A DNA stretch of 64,000 nt from Gammaproteobacteria bacterium (GCA_024638505.1 JAHEKE010000001.1:1-64000), one strand, 5' to 3'. Shown: positions 47,477-56,933, numbered from the stretch's first letter. Notes: a model not told the origin generated them from the sequence alone. Numbers and translations: made by a program.

Positions 47477-48454
47477 TTACGCTGAAAGATTGTATGCAGT
47501 ATCGGCAATGCTATCGGCGTTAATCGCAGCGAAGTAACGTATCTCGTGCTGTCTGGCGCGTGCCGTTTTCTTGATCATGCTCTCCAGGTTGGGACGCATC
47601 TCGGCTGGGGTAACACCTTTGCCTATTCCACCTCCAAACTCAAGGAAAGTATCGACGCCGTCCGCCAAGGCACAGTTCAGACAACCGACCCAGTTTACCG
47701 GATGGAAAAGTTGAAAGAAAAGATGGGCTTTGATCATACCTGGGTCCGGCAGGTGATAATCACCAGCGTAATTAGACAGGATTTTAATTTTGGGAATATC
47801 GATTTGTGCGGAATCCAGCGCCGCGCGGAAACGTCGAGCGGCCTCGACCATGAAATAAGTATGAAACGCTCCTTCAGTTTTTAAGCGAACGGGTCGACGC
47901 CGCGGATTGTCCTGGATGAAGCCCGCCTCCAACCTATCCAGATCTTCGGCCGCGCCCGCCACCACAGTCTGCGTAGGAAGATTTATTCCGGCGACGGCGC
48001 AGAAATATCTATCTGACCACTTTTTTGCAGTAACCGGATCAATCGGCAATGCCGCCATCTCGCCCTCACCGTAATCTCCCATTAGTTCGCCCCGGGTTTT
48101 AACTAGGCCGAGAGCGGCCTCGAATGATAAAGCACCGGCAACCACCAGGGCGGAATACTCCCCCAGACTGTGACCCGCCGCTGCGTACGCTGATACGGGT
48201 GAGCCGGCAAGTTCCTGATAGGCACGCAGACAAGCCATATGGTGCGTCAGCAGCACTGGTTGCGTGTAGCGGGTTAGGTTGATCTGATTGTTGGGGTTGG
48301 CAAAAGATAAACGCGCGACGTCATAGCCAAGGATATCGCTTGATTCTTTATAAACTTCTTTTGCGACGTCAAATCTTTCACACAGATCGCTACCCATCCC
48401 TTTATATTGTGAACCCTGCCCTGGGAATACATAGATCACTTTTGCATCAGACAT
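47477..48454 (-). CDS. Stand-alone malonyl-CoA:ACP acyltransferase (FabD-like)
   Basis: A 325-residue acyltransferase with FPGQGSQ at 10-16, nucleophile Ser96 in AGHSLGEYSA, the carboxylate-binding Arg121 (TRGELM) and catalytic His198 in GAFHT. Arg121 indicates a dicarboxylic acyl-CoA such as malonyl-CoA. It lies outside any fatty-acid gene cluster and its sequence around His198 differs from housekeeping FabD, so it could be a second, dedicated or trans-acting AT rather than the FabD of this organism. It is monocistronic and converges with the thioesterase gene. Confidence 0.85.
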   Translation of the reverse strand: MSDAKVIYVFPGQGSQYKGMGSDLCERFDVAKEVYKESSDILGYDVARLSFANPNNQINLTRYTQPVLLTHHMACLRAYQELAGSPVSAYAAAGHSLGEYSALVVAGALSFEAALGLVKTRGELMGDYGEGEMAALPIDPVTAKKWSDRYFCAVAGINLPTQTVVAGAAEDLDRLEAGFIQDNPRRRPVRLKTEGAFHTYFMVEAARRFRAALDSAQIDIPKIKILSNYAGDYHLPDPGMIKAHLFFQLFHPVNWVGCLNCALADGVDTFLEFGGGIGKGVTPAEMRPNLESMIKKTARARQHEIRYFAAINADSIADTAYNLSA

Positions 48455-48484
48455 AGAAAACTCTTCCGCTATAGACGAAAAATA

Positions 48485-49075
48485 TCAGGGCTCAGTTACC
48501 TTGAGTGACAGCCCCCCACTAATCCCTATTTCTTCCAGTTGCTGCCTCACATTCTTCAGCTCACGCTGACTTGCATAAGGGCCTAATCGAACTCTGAAGT
48601 AAACACCTTTATCTATTGTTACTTTTTGCACGGTAGCGTCGAAGCCGGAAATGGTAAGCTGTGCCTTGAGTCGATCTGCCTCGTTGAAGCTCGAGTAGGA
48701 CGCAGCCTGCAGCACATACCACACTTTTTTCTTTGCCTCCGCTTGCGCAGGCTGCTCCGGCGGCACCGTCTCCGGTGGGATAATACGCTCAATTTTTGGC
48801 AAAACGGTATAGAAATCAAGTTTAGGTTTTAACGGTTGAGCTTTCTCAACATCCTGTTTTTTTTCGCTTTTTATCGGCGTTTCCGCATTTTGACGGAACA
48901 GGGTTTTCAGACCACTGCCAAAACCGTACTTGTTACCCTCCTGCGCACCGAGCAGCAACGCGGCCAGAATCGAGCCCGAAATCATACCAATAGCAAGCAT
49001 GCCCCAAGAAGCGCCGCTGCTGCGACTGCGCCTGGATCTTTTGCCCGACTTTCTACGCCTGGTCGCTTGTGCCAT
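48485..49075 (-). CDS. SPOR-domain membrane protein (FtsN-like)
   Basis: A 196-residue bitopic protein: a very basic cytosolic N-terminus (ATRRRKSGKRSRRSRSS), one membrane helix (about 25-46), a periplasmic linker rich in Lys, Gln and Pro, and a C-terminal SPOR domain (about 120-196, WYVLQAASYSSFNEADRLKA). SPOR domains bind denuded glycan at the division septum. The gene follows argS immediately; an FtsN/SPOR protein after argS is a common gammaproteobacterial order, and this is likely the local FtsN counterpart. Confidence 0.88.
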   Translation of the reverse strand: MAQATRRRKSGKRSRRSRSSGASWGMLAIGMISGSILAALLLGAQEGNKYGFGSGLKTLFRQNAETPIKSEKKQDVEKAQPLKPKLDFYTVLPKIERIIPPETVPPEQPAQAEAKKKVWYVLQAASYSSFNEADRLKAQLTISGFDATVQKVTIDKGVYFRVRLGPYASQRELKNVRQQLEEIGISGGLSLKVTEP

Positions 49076-49084
49076 GTCTAACAA

Positions 49085-50827
49085 TTACATCCGTTCGGGT
49101 GCGCCGACGCCTATTAAATCAAGTCCATTGGCAATTACTTGTTTCGTTGCGCGGATTAAATTCAAACGTGCGCTGCGCAGGCTACTCTCGGAGGCGAGTA
49201 TGTTGTGCGCGTTGTAATAAGTATGTAACTTATTTGCAACGTCGCGCAGATAGTAGACTATGTGATGGGGTTCAAGATTTCGCGCGGCAGTCGCGATAAT
49301 ATCGGGAAACTTTGCCAGCGTATTCGCCAGTTCTTTTTCCGCTTCCTCCTTCAATAAACCGAAATCAGAGCCAATGTCATCTTCAAGCTTTATTTTTCTC
49401 TGTTTTGCCTGTCTAAAGACGCTGCAAACTCTAGCATGAGCATACTGCACGTAATAAACCGGATTATCCGTTGACTGTGACTTAGCAAGATCCAGGTCAA
49501 AATCAAGATGTTGCTCAGGTTTACGCTGTGCGTAAAAAAAACGGGCGGCGTCTGTCCCAACTTCCTGGCGCAGTTCCCTCAGGGTAACGAATTCGCCGCC
49601 TCGGGTGGACATTGAAACTTTCTCTCCTCCCCGGTAAAGCGTGGCGAACTGCACCAGCGCAACGATAAAGTCATCCGGATTGTTTCCCAGAGCGGCTAGA
49701 GTACCTTTGACACGATCGATATAGCCATGATGATCTGCACCCCACACGTCAATCAATTTGGTAAACCCTCGATCGAATTTATCTTGGTGGTATGCGATAT
49801 CTGAAGCTAAGTAGGTTGGCGCACCAGACTCCCGTACGACCACTCGGTCCTTTTCGTCGCCAAACGATGTGGCGCGAAACCATAGCGCACCGTCTCGCTC
49901 GTACATATAGTCGGTTTGCCTCAGTTTATTTATAGTGAGGTTAACTTTGTTGCTGTCGTACAGGCTCCGTTCCGAAAACCACCGGTCAAACTCCACACGA
50001 AACTCACGCAGATCGCTCCTTATATCGTCAACCAGAATATCCAACGCGGCTTGCAGAAAACGTTTGTAGCCATCCTCTCCCAGAGTGGACTTGAAATCGG
50101 CCGTCATCGCATCCAGTGCTTTTTCAGAATGTGGTGATGTGCCGGCAGCAATGACGTCTGCCATTGGATAAAGATGCTTTTTACCATCCTCGCGGTGTAC
50201 GGTGGCCGCTATGTCCCAAATGTAGTCTCCCTGGTAACAGTTCGGTGGAAAAGTCGGTTCTTCACCGCATAGCTCTAAATATCTTAACCAGACGCTTAAA
50301 GCCAGGATATCCATCTGTCTCCCAGCATCGTTGACGTAATACTCAGTATTGACGGTATATCCGGCGAAACGCATCACGCGTGCCAAGGTATCGCCATACG
50401 CTGCTCCTCTGCCATGCCCTACGTGCAGGGGACCAGTGGGATTTGCCGAAACAAACTCGATCAGCACCTTTTCGCCATGACCCACGTCACAGCGTCCAAA
50501 GTTGTCCCCGCGATCAAGAATCTGTTGAAGAATCTGGGACTGTGACAAACTGCTCAAAAATACGTTAATAAAACCAGGGCCTGCTATCTCCACTCTTCGC
50601 ACATAAGGTGATCGGCCAAGTGAATCGATGAGTCTTTGCGCGAGCTCCCTTGGCTGTAAACCGGCTGCTTTAGCTAAGCTCAAGGCAACGTTAGTGGCCA
50701 GATCTCCATGTGACTTTTGCCGCGGATGATCAAATCGCACCTGCACCCGCTGCCGCCGTGGGATCACACCTTCTTCCTTGAGCACGCCCACTGCTTGCTC
50801 AAACAACTCTATAATCTGCTGTTTCAA
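49085..50827 (-). CDS. argS: Arginyl-tRNA synthetase
   Basis: A class I synthetase, 580 residues. It has the N-terminal Arg-tRNA domain, the HIGH-type motif HVGHGRGA in SANPTGPLHVGHGRGAAYG, the KMSKS-equivalent KVSMSTR, and a C-terminal DALR anticodon-binding domain ending NGLDLIGVGAPERM. It precedes the SPOR protein gene, whose ATG is 9 bases after the argS stop. Confidence 0.97.
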   Translation of the reverse strand: MKQQIIELFEQAVGVLKEEGVIPRRQRVQVRFDHPRQKSHGDLATNVALSLAKAAGLQPRELAQRLIDSLGRSPYVRRVEIAGPGFINVFLSSLSQSQILQQILDRGDNFGRCDVGHGEKVLIEFVSANPTGPLHVGHGRGAAYGDTLARVMRFAGYTVNTEYYVNDAGRQMDILALSVWLRYLELCGEEPTFPPNCYQGDYIWDIAATVHREDGKKHLYPMADVIAAGTSPHSEKALDAMTADFKSTLGEDGYKRFLQAALDILVDDIRSDLREFRVEFDRWFSERSLYDSNKVNLTINKLRQTDYMYERDGALWFRATSFGDEKDRVVVRESGAPTYLASDIAYHQDKFDRGFTKLIDVWGADHHGYIDRVKGTLAALGNNPDDFIVALVQFATLYRGGEKVSMSTRGGEFVTLRELRQEVGTDAARFFYAQRKPEQHLDFDLDLAKSQSTDNPVYYVQYAHARVCSVFRQAKQRKIKLEDDIGSDFGLLKEEAEKELANTLAKFPDIIATAARNLEPHHIVYYLRDVANKLHTYYNAHNILASESSLRSARLNLIRATKQVIANGLDLIGVGAPERM

Positions 50828-50954
50828 TGCGTAGGATACCTGGATAAAAAGACGTTGATTCTACCCGTTTACCACGCAATCACATAAGATCGATGTGGAC
50901 GGCGGAAACGATACTGCGTTGCAAGCAGCAAACATTCCGCATTAGCAATATGTC

Positions 50955-51443
50955 TCATCCCCTGGCAGAAGTTGTCCCCATGCGCCCATGCACTAACTGC
51001 GTGATTAGCAGCATGAGTATCACCGCTGCTGTAAATATGTATAGCCCATAGTGGATCTCAATACTGACCAGTGCACCGAGCTTGACGCTGGCAATCAAAA
51101 CGGCAACCACAAATACGTCCAGCATGGACCACTTGCCGATAGCGTGCAGCCATTTGACCCAGCGTTGTTTTTTAAGGCTGCGTGGACTGTTCCACGCGGT
51201 GAACAACACCGCTATCTTGCACCCAGGCAGTATCAGGGTAAACGCCGTTATCACGAAAAACAGGGTGTACTGGCCATCGCTAACGAGCTGCATGATAGCG
51301 GACAATATGGAGAAGGTATTGTGCACAAAGTACAGCTTCTTCAGAGTCAGAATGGGTGCCCAAATACCAATGCTGAAGAGCACAGTCATCACGATCAGCA
51401 GTAAGTTAACGATGTATTTTTCTGCGTTGTTTACGTTGCCCAC
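50955..51443 (-). CDS. PqiA-like membrane protein (single domain)
   Basis: A 162-residue protein with four predicted membrane helices (about 10-30, 57-82, 106-124 and 131-151), resembling one half of paraquat-inducible protein A (WSMLDVFVVAVLIASVKLG is characteristic). Full PqiA has two such domains and N-terminal zinc ribbons and works with the MCE protein PqiB; neither is present here. A role in envelope lipid transport is possible but unsupported by neighbours. Confidence 0.75.
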   Translation of the reverse strand: MGNVNNAEKYIVNLLLIVMTVLFSIGIWAPILTLKKLYFVHNTFSILSAIMQLVSDGQYTLFFVITAFTLILPGCKIAVLFTAWNSPRSLKKQRWVKWLHAIGKWSMLDVFVVAVLIASVKLGALVSIEIHYGLYIFTAAVILMLLITQLVHGRMGTTSARG

Positions 51444-51514
51444 ATTACATCCTGTGCACGAAACCAGTAAATATTACCGATCAATTTACTGTAAATGATA
51501 TTGAAGAAATAATT

Positions 51515-53713
51515 TTAGTACATCTCCATTGGATCTACGTCTATAGACCAGCGTACCCGCCGCGCCTGGGTTAGCGCTTCTATGCGCGCAATCAACATTT
51601 GCAATAAATCATGCAGCGCGGGGCGGGATCGGCCACTTATAAGAAGCTGTGCCCGGTAGCGGCCCGCACGTTTTTCCATGGGAGAGGGGACCGGTTCCAT
51701 GATGTGAATCCCCGGCGACTGGTTGCAAACTATTCGTGCGCCTAAGCTTTTTGCCTCCTGCAAAAAGCGCAGCCCTTCCGCCGGCTTGGTTGATTCTGCG
51801 CGAAGCAGAGCGAAATAGGTATAGGGTGGATACTGTGCCTGCATCCGCTCCCGCAATGCGGCCTCAACGAATCCATCATAGTCGTGGTTCTGCAAATGCA
51901 GAAAATGTGTGTGCTCGGGGTGGAAGGTCTGAATCAGGACCTGACCGGGATTGCTGGCGCGCCCGGCGCGGCCCGCAACTTGCATAATTTGTTGAAACAA
52001 ATACTCTGTTGCCCGGAAATCAACGCTGTACAAACCCTGGTCTGCATCGATTACGCCGACCAGAGTAACCATTGGAAAATGATGGCCCTTCGCCAGCAGC
52101 TGGGTTCCAATAAGGATATTTGCTTCTCCGGTAACAGCCTGTTGCAGTCGCTGTTCCAGCTCTCCTTTACGTCGCGTGCTGTCCCGGTCAATCCGCACAA
52201 CGTTTGCGCTTGGAAAAACCTGCTTGAGGTGGGTTTCCACCCGCTGCGTACCTCCACCGAGTGGGATGATGGAAGCTGTTGCGCAGTCAGGACAGTGCTC
52301 CGGAGGCGCGCTTTCCACTCCACAATGATGGCAACGCAGAGAATAGTCAGCCTTATGGAAGATCAACTTGGTATCGCAGCGCCTACATTGTGCCTGCCAG
52401 CCGCAAGCGGAGCAGAATAAAACCGGAGCATAGCCGCGACGATTAATAAATATAAGGCTTTGTTCCTTTGCGTCTAACCGCTGGGCGACGGCGTCAATAA
52501 GCGTTCGACTCAATCCCTCGTAGGTAGGAACTTTTTTCAGATCCACGTAGCTGATTCGAGGCAGTTGTACCCCCACTGGACGGTTACCCAAGCGCAATAA
52601 ATTATAGCGCGACTGATTGACGTTATAGATTGACTCCAATGATGGAGTTGCCGAACCCAGAACGATTGGTATGCCCTCCTGCTTTGCCCTGAATACGGCG
52701 ATATCGCGAGCATGGTAGCGCAGCCCCTCCTGCTGTTTAAAAGAAAGATCATGCTCCTCGTCGACTACGATCAAACCGGGTCTACGCAATGGAATAAACA
52801 CCGCCGAGCGGGTGCCCAGTATGATTGATGCTGCCCCAGTCCGTGCTGCCGCCCACGCTGCGTGCCGTTCGCCCGTGCTCAGATCGGAGTGAAATACGAC
52901 CAGCTGATCTCCCACGCTTGACTGAAATCGTCTCACCAGCTGCGGCGTGAGGCCGATTTCAGGTACCAGTACCAGCGCTTGTTTACCCGCGGCGATCACC
53001 TGCTTGATTACGTGCAAATACACTTCGGTTTTGCCACTAGCGGTAACACCGAACAGTACGTGGCAGTGAAATTTGCCGAGCGTTCGCACTATTGACTGTG
53101 CGGCACTAGCCTGTTCGGCGTTGAGGATTAAAGACTTACCATCGGCTATGGGGAGACCGGGCTGGGGTTGCGTGGTCTCCACCCATCCGCTATCGATCAT
53201 TGGGCGCACCGATCGTCGCCATGATTTCCCCAGCCCGGACATGTGCGAAGACGACACGGTCGGGTGGTCATGTAAAGCCAGCCAGATACTTTTTTGTAAC
53301 GGCGCCCTTTTAAACTCTGGATGTGCCGAACGTCCTGCAGGGGTAAGGCGATAGTGATCGGCTCGCTTTGGTTCGATAGGAAGACCGCGGCGCAAAGCAG
53401 CTGGTAACGCGGTAAACAACACTTCACCAAGAGGATGATGATAATAATCAGAAATCCAGCGCAACCACTGCAGCATCTTTGCGCAAAAAACTGGCACAGG
53501 GTCCAGGATGCTATCGATAGGACGCAATCGGTGTGCCGCCACAGTGCTTCTATCGGTAAGCGCTACCACCACGCCGATCAAACGCTTGTGTCGAAAAGGG
53601 ACGCGCACTCTTGCGCCGATCTCAGGCGGCCCCTGATCCGACCGAACTAAGAAATCGAAGGTATGGCGCAAAGGTACCGGTAAAGCTACTTTGGCAATCG
53701 TCGGTGAGCCCAT
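51515..53713 (-). CDS. priA: Primosomal protein N' (replication restart helicase)
   Basis: A 732-residue superfamily 2 helicase that reloads the replisome at stalled forks. It has an N-terminal 3'-binding domain, Walker A GVTASGKTEVY, DEAH-type box VVDEEHDLSFKQQ, the PriA zinc-binding cysteine cluster (CSACGWQAQCRRCDTKL and CHHCG...CPDC), and helicase motif VI QVAGRAGRA. Length and motif order are canonical. The start at 53713 is ATG. Confidence 0.96.
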   Translation of the reverse strand: MGSPTIAKVALPVPLRHTFDFLVRSDQGPPEIGARVRVPFRHKRLIGVVVALTDRSTVAAHRLRPIDSILDPVPVFCAKMLQWLRWISDYYHHPLGEVLFTALPAALRRGLPIEPKRADHYRLTPAGRSAHPEFKRAPLQKSIWLALHDHPTVSSSHMSGLGKSWRRSVRPMIDSGWVETTQPQPGLPIADGKSLILNAEQASAAQSIVRTLGKFHCHVLFGVTASGKTEVYLHVIKQVIAAGKQALVLVPEIGLTPQLVRRFQSSVGDQLVVFHSDLSTGERHAAWAAARTGAASIILGTRSAVFIPLRRPGLIVVDEEHDLSFKQQEGLRYHARDIAVFRAKQEGIPIVLGSATPSLESIYNVNQSRYNLLRLGNRPVGVQLPRISYVDLKKVPTYEGLSRTLIDAVAQRLDAKEQSLIFINRRGYAPVLFCSACGWQAQCRRCDTKLIFHKADYSLRCHHCGVESAPPEHCPDCATASIIPLGGGTQRVETHLKQVFPSANVVRIDRDSTRRKGELEQRLQQAVTGEANILIGTQLLAKGHHFPMVTLVGVIDADQGLYSVDFRATEYLFQQIMQVAGRAGRASNPGQVLIQTFHPEHTHFLHLQNHDYDGFVEAALRERMQAQYPPYTYFALLRAESTKPAEGLRFLQEAKSLGARIVCNQSPGIHIMEPVPSPMEKRAGRYRAQLLISGRSRPALHDLLQMLIARIEALTQARRVRWSIDVDPMEMY

Positions 53714-54115
53714 GGCGGAAATCTACCACAGGCCCAGTCCCCGACCTGACCCCTCGGCGTTAAGCTCCTGAAAAAAAAAGCATAAGTGAGTTACTCACAA
53801 AATTTGTGGATAAGTGTGTGAATAAATTGAAATGGGGGCGGTGCCAGTGCAGCGAAAGCGGCCCGCTCGCCGCACTGCACAAAAAATAGTCAAGTATTCT
53901 TATCAATTAAAAAACAGCTAGTTACGCTTGTTCAGATCCCGCTGTGCCATAATCTAGACAGGGACATCCGGAAGAAAACGCGCCCCGAACGAAAATGTGC
54001 ATAAGTTTCGTTTTTTTAAGAAACCGGCGTGAGCATTCAGACTGTTCGAATTCAACGGGTTAGCGTGGCTTTCTCGCCTTCGCCGACAGGCAACTGCCAT
54101 AACTTGCAATAACCG
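53714..54115. other. priA/kinase intergenic region
   Basis: About 400 bases without a gene. It holds a GTGAG-TTA-CTCAC palindrome (53786-53798), a perfect DnaA-box sequence TGTGGATAA (53805-53813), a composite hairpin CAGTGC...GCACTG with an inner AGCG-GCC-CGCT stem (53845-53877), and a weak plus-strand promoter TTGTTC-N16-TAATCT (53928-53955) for the downstream kinase gene. Confidence 0.5.
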
Positions 54116-55003
54116 ATGGATGCCACATACAGGGCTATCGCCACTCGCATAGAGGAACACACGGGGGTACCTTTCGCTTTGAACCGGCACCGCTATGTCG
54201 CCGGGGGCTGCATCAATCGTGCGATACTGCTCGAAGGCAGCGATCAGCGTTATTTTATCAAATTGAATCGGCCCGCCATGGCATCCATGTTTGAGGCCGA
54301 GGCGCAGGGACTTAAAGCTATACAGGCCACAAAAACCGTACGTGCGCCTACACCCATATGCTGGGGAACGGTACACAACGCCGCCTTTCTTGTTCTGCAA
54401 TACGTTGCGATGGGCACGGTCCATGCTGATGCTCTCAAAGTCTTTGGCTCACAGCTCGCAGGACTGCATCGAACAACCGGGGTAAAGTTCGGCTGGCATC
54501 GAGACAATACAATTGGTTCAACGCCACAGGTAAATACCTACACCGACACCTGGGTTGATTTTTTTCGAGAACATCGACTGGGTTATCAACTTTGGCTGGC
54601 AGCTGATAACGGTATTTCCAAAGCTACGGTGGCGGCTGGCGCGCAGCTGCTGCACAAGCTAGATAGTTTCTTCAGCTCTTACACTCCAACTCCATCTCTA
54701 CTGCATGGTGATCTATGGGCAGGAAACTTTGCTGTTGATACCAAGGGTGATCCCATCGTATTTGATCCCGCCGTGTACTTCGGTGACCGAGAGACAGATT
54801 TGGCAATGACCGAACTATTCGGTGGTTTCGACCGGAGTTTTTACCACAGCTATAAACATAGCTGGCCCCTGGACGCCGGATATGCGGTACGCAAAACACT
54901 GTACAACCTGTATCACGTTCTCAATCATTTCAACCTGTTCGGGGGAGGCTATGGCGCCCAAGCGAAAAATATGATCCAGCGGCTATTAGCGGAACTCAAG
55001 TAA
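54116..55003 (+). CDS. Fructosamine kinase family protein
   Basis: A 295-residue aminoglycoside-phosphotransferase-fold kinase of the fructosamine/ketosamine-3-kinase family. It shows the N-terminal glycine-poor ATP loop (YVAGGCINRAILLEGSD, then YFIKLN with the catalytic Lys), the catalytic loop LLHGDLWAGN and the metal motif FDPAVYFGDRETDLAM. Such enzymes phosphorylate Amadori products so that they break down, repairing glycated proteins. There is no evident operon; it converges with the Nudix gene. Confidence 0.9.
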   Translation: MDATYRAIATRIEEHTGVPFALNRHRYVAGGCINRAILLEGSDQRYFIKLNRPAMASMFEAEAQGLKAIQATKTVRAPTPICWGTVHNAAFLVLQYVAMGTVHADALKVFGSQLAGLHRTTGVKFGWHRDNTIGSTPQVNTYTDTWVDFFREHRLGYQLWLAADNGISKATVAAGAQLLHKLDSFFSSYTPTPSLLHGDLWAGNFAVDTKGDPIVFDPAVYFGDRETDLAMTELFGGFDRSFYHSYKHSWPLDAGYAVRKTLYNLYHVLNHFNLFGGGYGAQAKNMIQRLLAELK

Positions 55004-55008
55004 TTGAT

Positions 55009-55554
55009 TTATTTTGGTTTTTTTAAAGGCTCGATATCAAACATGTGGTTGCCGAAACGGCCACGCTTACGATCTTTGATAAACAAATCCAGGGTGCGAT
55101 GAATCACGGGAAACGCTAATTCATTCCAGGGTATTTCATTCTCCTCGACTAAACGTACTTCCAGGCTCTCCATACCTGCAGCGAAATTAGGGGATTCGAG
55201 ATCTCCACGAAACATGATGTAAACCTGATTGACGTGCGGAATGTTAAACAGTCCATATAGTTCGAGGTCTACGACTTTTGCCTGAGCCTCTTCAACCGTC
55301 TCACGGGCTGCTGCCTGAGCTACGGTTTCCCCATTCTCCATGAAACCGGCTGGCAGTGTCCATAGCCCATAACGAGGCTCAATGGCACGTCTACACATAA
55401 GAATGCGATCTCCCCACATGGGAATACAGCCGGCTACGATTTTTGGGTTCTGATAATGAATAGCGCCGCAATCTGCGCACACATATCGCGGCAGGGTATC
55501 ACCCTGTGGAATCGACCAATGCACCGGAGAAGCACAATTCGAACAGAATCTCAT
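55009..55554 (-). CDS. Nudix hydrolase with N-terminal zinc ribbon
   Basis: A 181-residue protein. Cys4/Cys7 (CSNC) and Cys26/Cys29 (CADC) form a zinc ribbon, as in the NudC-like and ADP-ribose branch. The Nudix box runs from about 70 to 92 (GFMENGETVAQAAARETVEE), giving the metal-binding glutamates. The substrate, probably a nucleoside diphosphate derivative, is not determined. It is convergent with the kinase gene, 5 bases apart. Confidence 0.9.
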   Translation of the reverse strand: MRFCSNCASPVHWSIPQGDTLPRYVCADCGAIHYQNPKIVAGCIPMWGDRILMCRRAIEPRYGLWTLPAGFMENGETVAQAAARETVEEAQAKVVDLELYGLFNIPHVNQVYIMFRGDLESPNFAAGMESLEVRLVEENEIPWNELAFPVIHRTLDLFIKDRKRGRFGNHMFDIEPLKKPK

Positions 55555-55698
55555 GGCCTAATTCTAGCTCTTACGCGAACAGCTGACGAATGCGTGTAGA
55601 AAGAAAGCGTTAGATTTATCTCCACGCTTGAGGTGAGGCCGGGAAGGGGGTATCCTGCGCTGCCTTTTGTGCAGCGCTGTACACTACATTGTTCGATC

Positions 55699-56553
55699 AT
55701 GGCCAAACAAAAAAAGAAACTGAAAGGAAAAAAGAACGGTAGAAACAAGAAGAAAAGTCGCTTTACGGCAAAAACGGCAGACAAGTATGAGTTGTATCAA
55801 TTGTCGGTTCAGTCCCCGCAGGAAGATGTAGAGTTTCTCAGCGACACCTATAGAAAGATACGAAAAAAACGTCCTTATCACTTCCGCGAGGATTTCTGCG
55901 GAACAGCGCTGCTCAGCGCAACCTGGATTGGTCAGGGTAGAAAACATAGCGCCGAAGGGTTCGACATCGACCCAGAGCCGGTTACCTGGGGGAAAAACCA
56001 TCATTTCGCGGATCTGGGTCCTGCCGCAAAGCGCATGACCTTTCACATAGCCGATGTCCGTCGACCCAGTAAAAATCCGCCTGACGTCAGATGCGCGCAG
56101 AACTTTTCTTACTGGGTGTTCAAGACTCGAGCCGAGATGCTGGGCTACTTTAAAAAGGCTCGAGCGGATATTGCCCGTGACGGAATTTTTGTGATTGATC
56201 TGCAGGGTGGGCCGGAGGTGTACGAAGCAATGGAGGAAGAGACAAAAATCGACGCCGGTTTCACCTACGTTTGGGACCAAGACGAATACTGGCCCGTCAC
56301 CAGCGAAGCCATGTTTTACATTCATTTTCGTTTTCCCGACGGTAGCCGGATGCAGCGGGCGTTTGCCTACGACTGGCGTATCTGGAGCATCACCGAGTTG
56401 AAAGAAATACTCGAGGATGCTGGTTTTAACCAGGTAGATTGTTACTGGGAAGGTACGGCCGAAGATGGGGTCAGCGGTGACGGTATCTTCACGAAAGAAG
56501 ACAAGGGTGAGGCCTGCCTATCCTACGTCGCTTACTTAGTCGCTCAAAAATAA
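55699..56553 (+). CDS. Class I SAM methyltransferase with basic N-terminal tail
   Basis: A 284-residue methyltransferase. The motif I variant is EDFCGTALLSATW (about 56-68), followed by the acidic FDIDPEPVTWG. The DFCGTA form is found in a family annotated only as class I SAM-dependent methyltransferase. Residues 2-22 are strongly basic (KQKKKLKGKKNGRNKKKSR), suggesting contact with nucleic acid. The ATG at 55699 is preferred; upstream in-frame codons run through the promoter area. The substrate is unknown. Confidence 0.75.
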   Translation: MAKQKKKLKGKKNGRNKKKSRFTAKTADKYELYQLSVQSPQEDVEFLSDTYRKIRKKRPYHFREDFCGTALLSATWIGQGRKHSAEGFDIDPEPVTWGKNHHFADLGPAAKRMTFHIADVRRPSKNPPDVRCAQNFSYWVFKTRAEMLGYFKKARADIARDGIFVIDLQGGPEVYEAMEEETKIDAGFTYVWDQDEYWPVTSEAMFYIHFRFPDGSRMQRAFAYDWRIWSITELKEILEDAGFNQVDCYWEGTAEDGVSGDGIFTKEDKGEACLSYVAYLVAQK

Positions 56554-56565
56554 CCGTTCAGTCAT

Positions 56566-56859
56566 TCAATCAAAAATTCGATCACCTTGTTCATCAATCA
56601 GCTGCCTGGCCTTGCGCAACGTCAGAGCAGCTGCTGATTCAACGTCGGGACAGGCATCGGCGCGAACGAAGTGGTGCTCCTTCAACGTGCCGTCTATTTC
56701 CTTGACTACGGTGCCGGTCACCCGCCAACCGTTGCTGTCTTTGACCGGGGCGGCACGAATCTCGAATTCATTGTAGTGAGCGCTACTGACTACTTTTGCC
56801 TCTGCTTTAGTACCCTCTTTACCAGATGAAAACAGTCGTTTTACGAATTTCTCAATCAT
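56566..56859 (-). CDS. HlyU-family protein
   Basis: A 97-residue protein matching the small HlyU transcriptional-activator family (PF10115 type) in length and in the stretch WRVTGTVVKEIDGTLKEHHFVRAD. The name comes from a family member near a Vibrio haemolysin gene; most members have no known role, and this one lacks an obvious DNA-binding motif. It lies downstream of and convergent with the methyltransferase gene. Confidence 0.75.
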   Translation of the reverse strand: MIEKFVKRLFSSGKEGTKAEAKVVSSAHYNEFEIRAAPVKDSNGWRVTGTVVKEIDGTLKEHHFVRADACPDVESAAALTLRKARQLIDEQGDRIFD

Positions 56860-56933
56860 TTCGGCATCCCTCTACGTTTTGAGCTGGGTACAGCTTAGCT
56901 TGGTTCAGGGTAACCCTCAACGGCCGGGCCATA

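Noticed and set aside
53845-53877. Rho-independent terminator for priA or the kinase gene
   Set aside because: The hairpin is followed by A residues on the plus strand, and on the minus strand the T-run precedes it, so the polarity is wrong for either gene.
55684-56325. A 213-codon minus-strand frame inside the methyltransferase gene
   Set aside because: The plus-strand frame has a SAM-binding motif and family resemblance; the minus-strand peptide has no domain and low-complexity ends.
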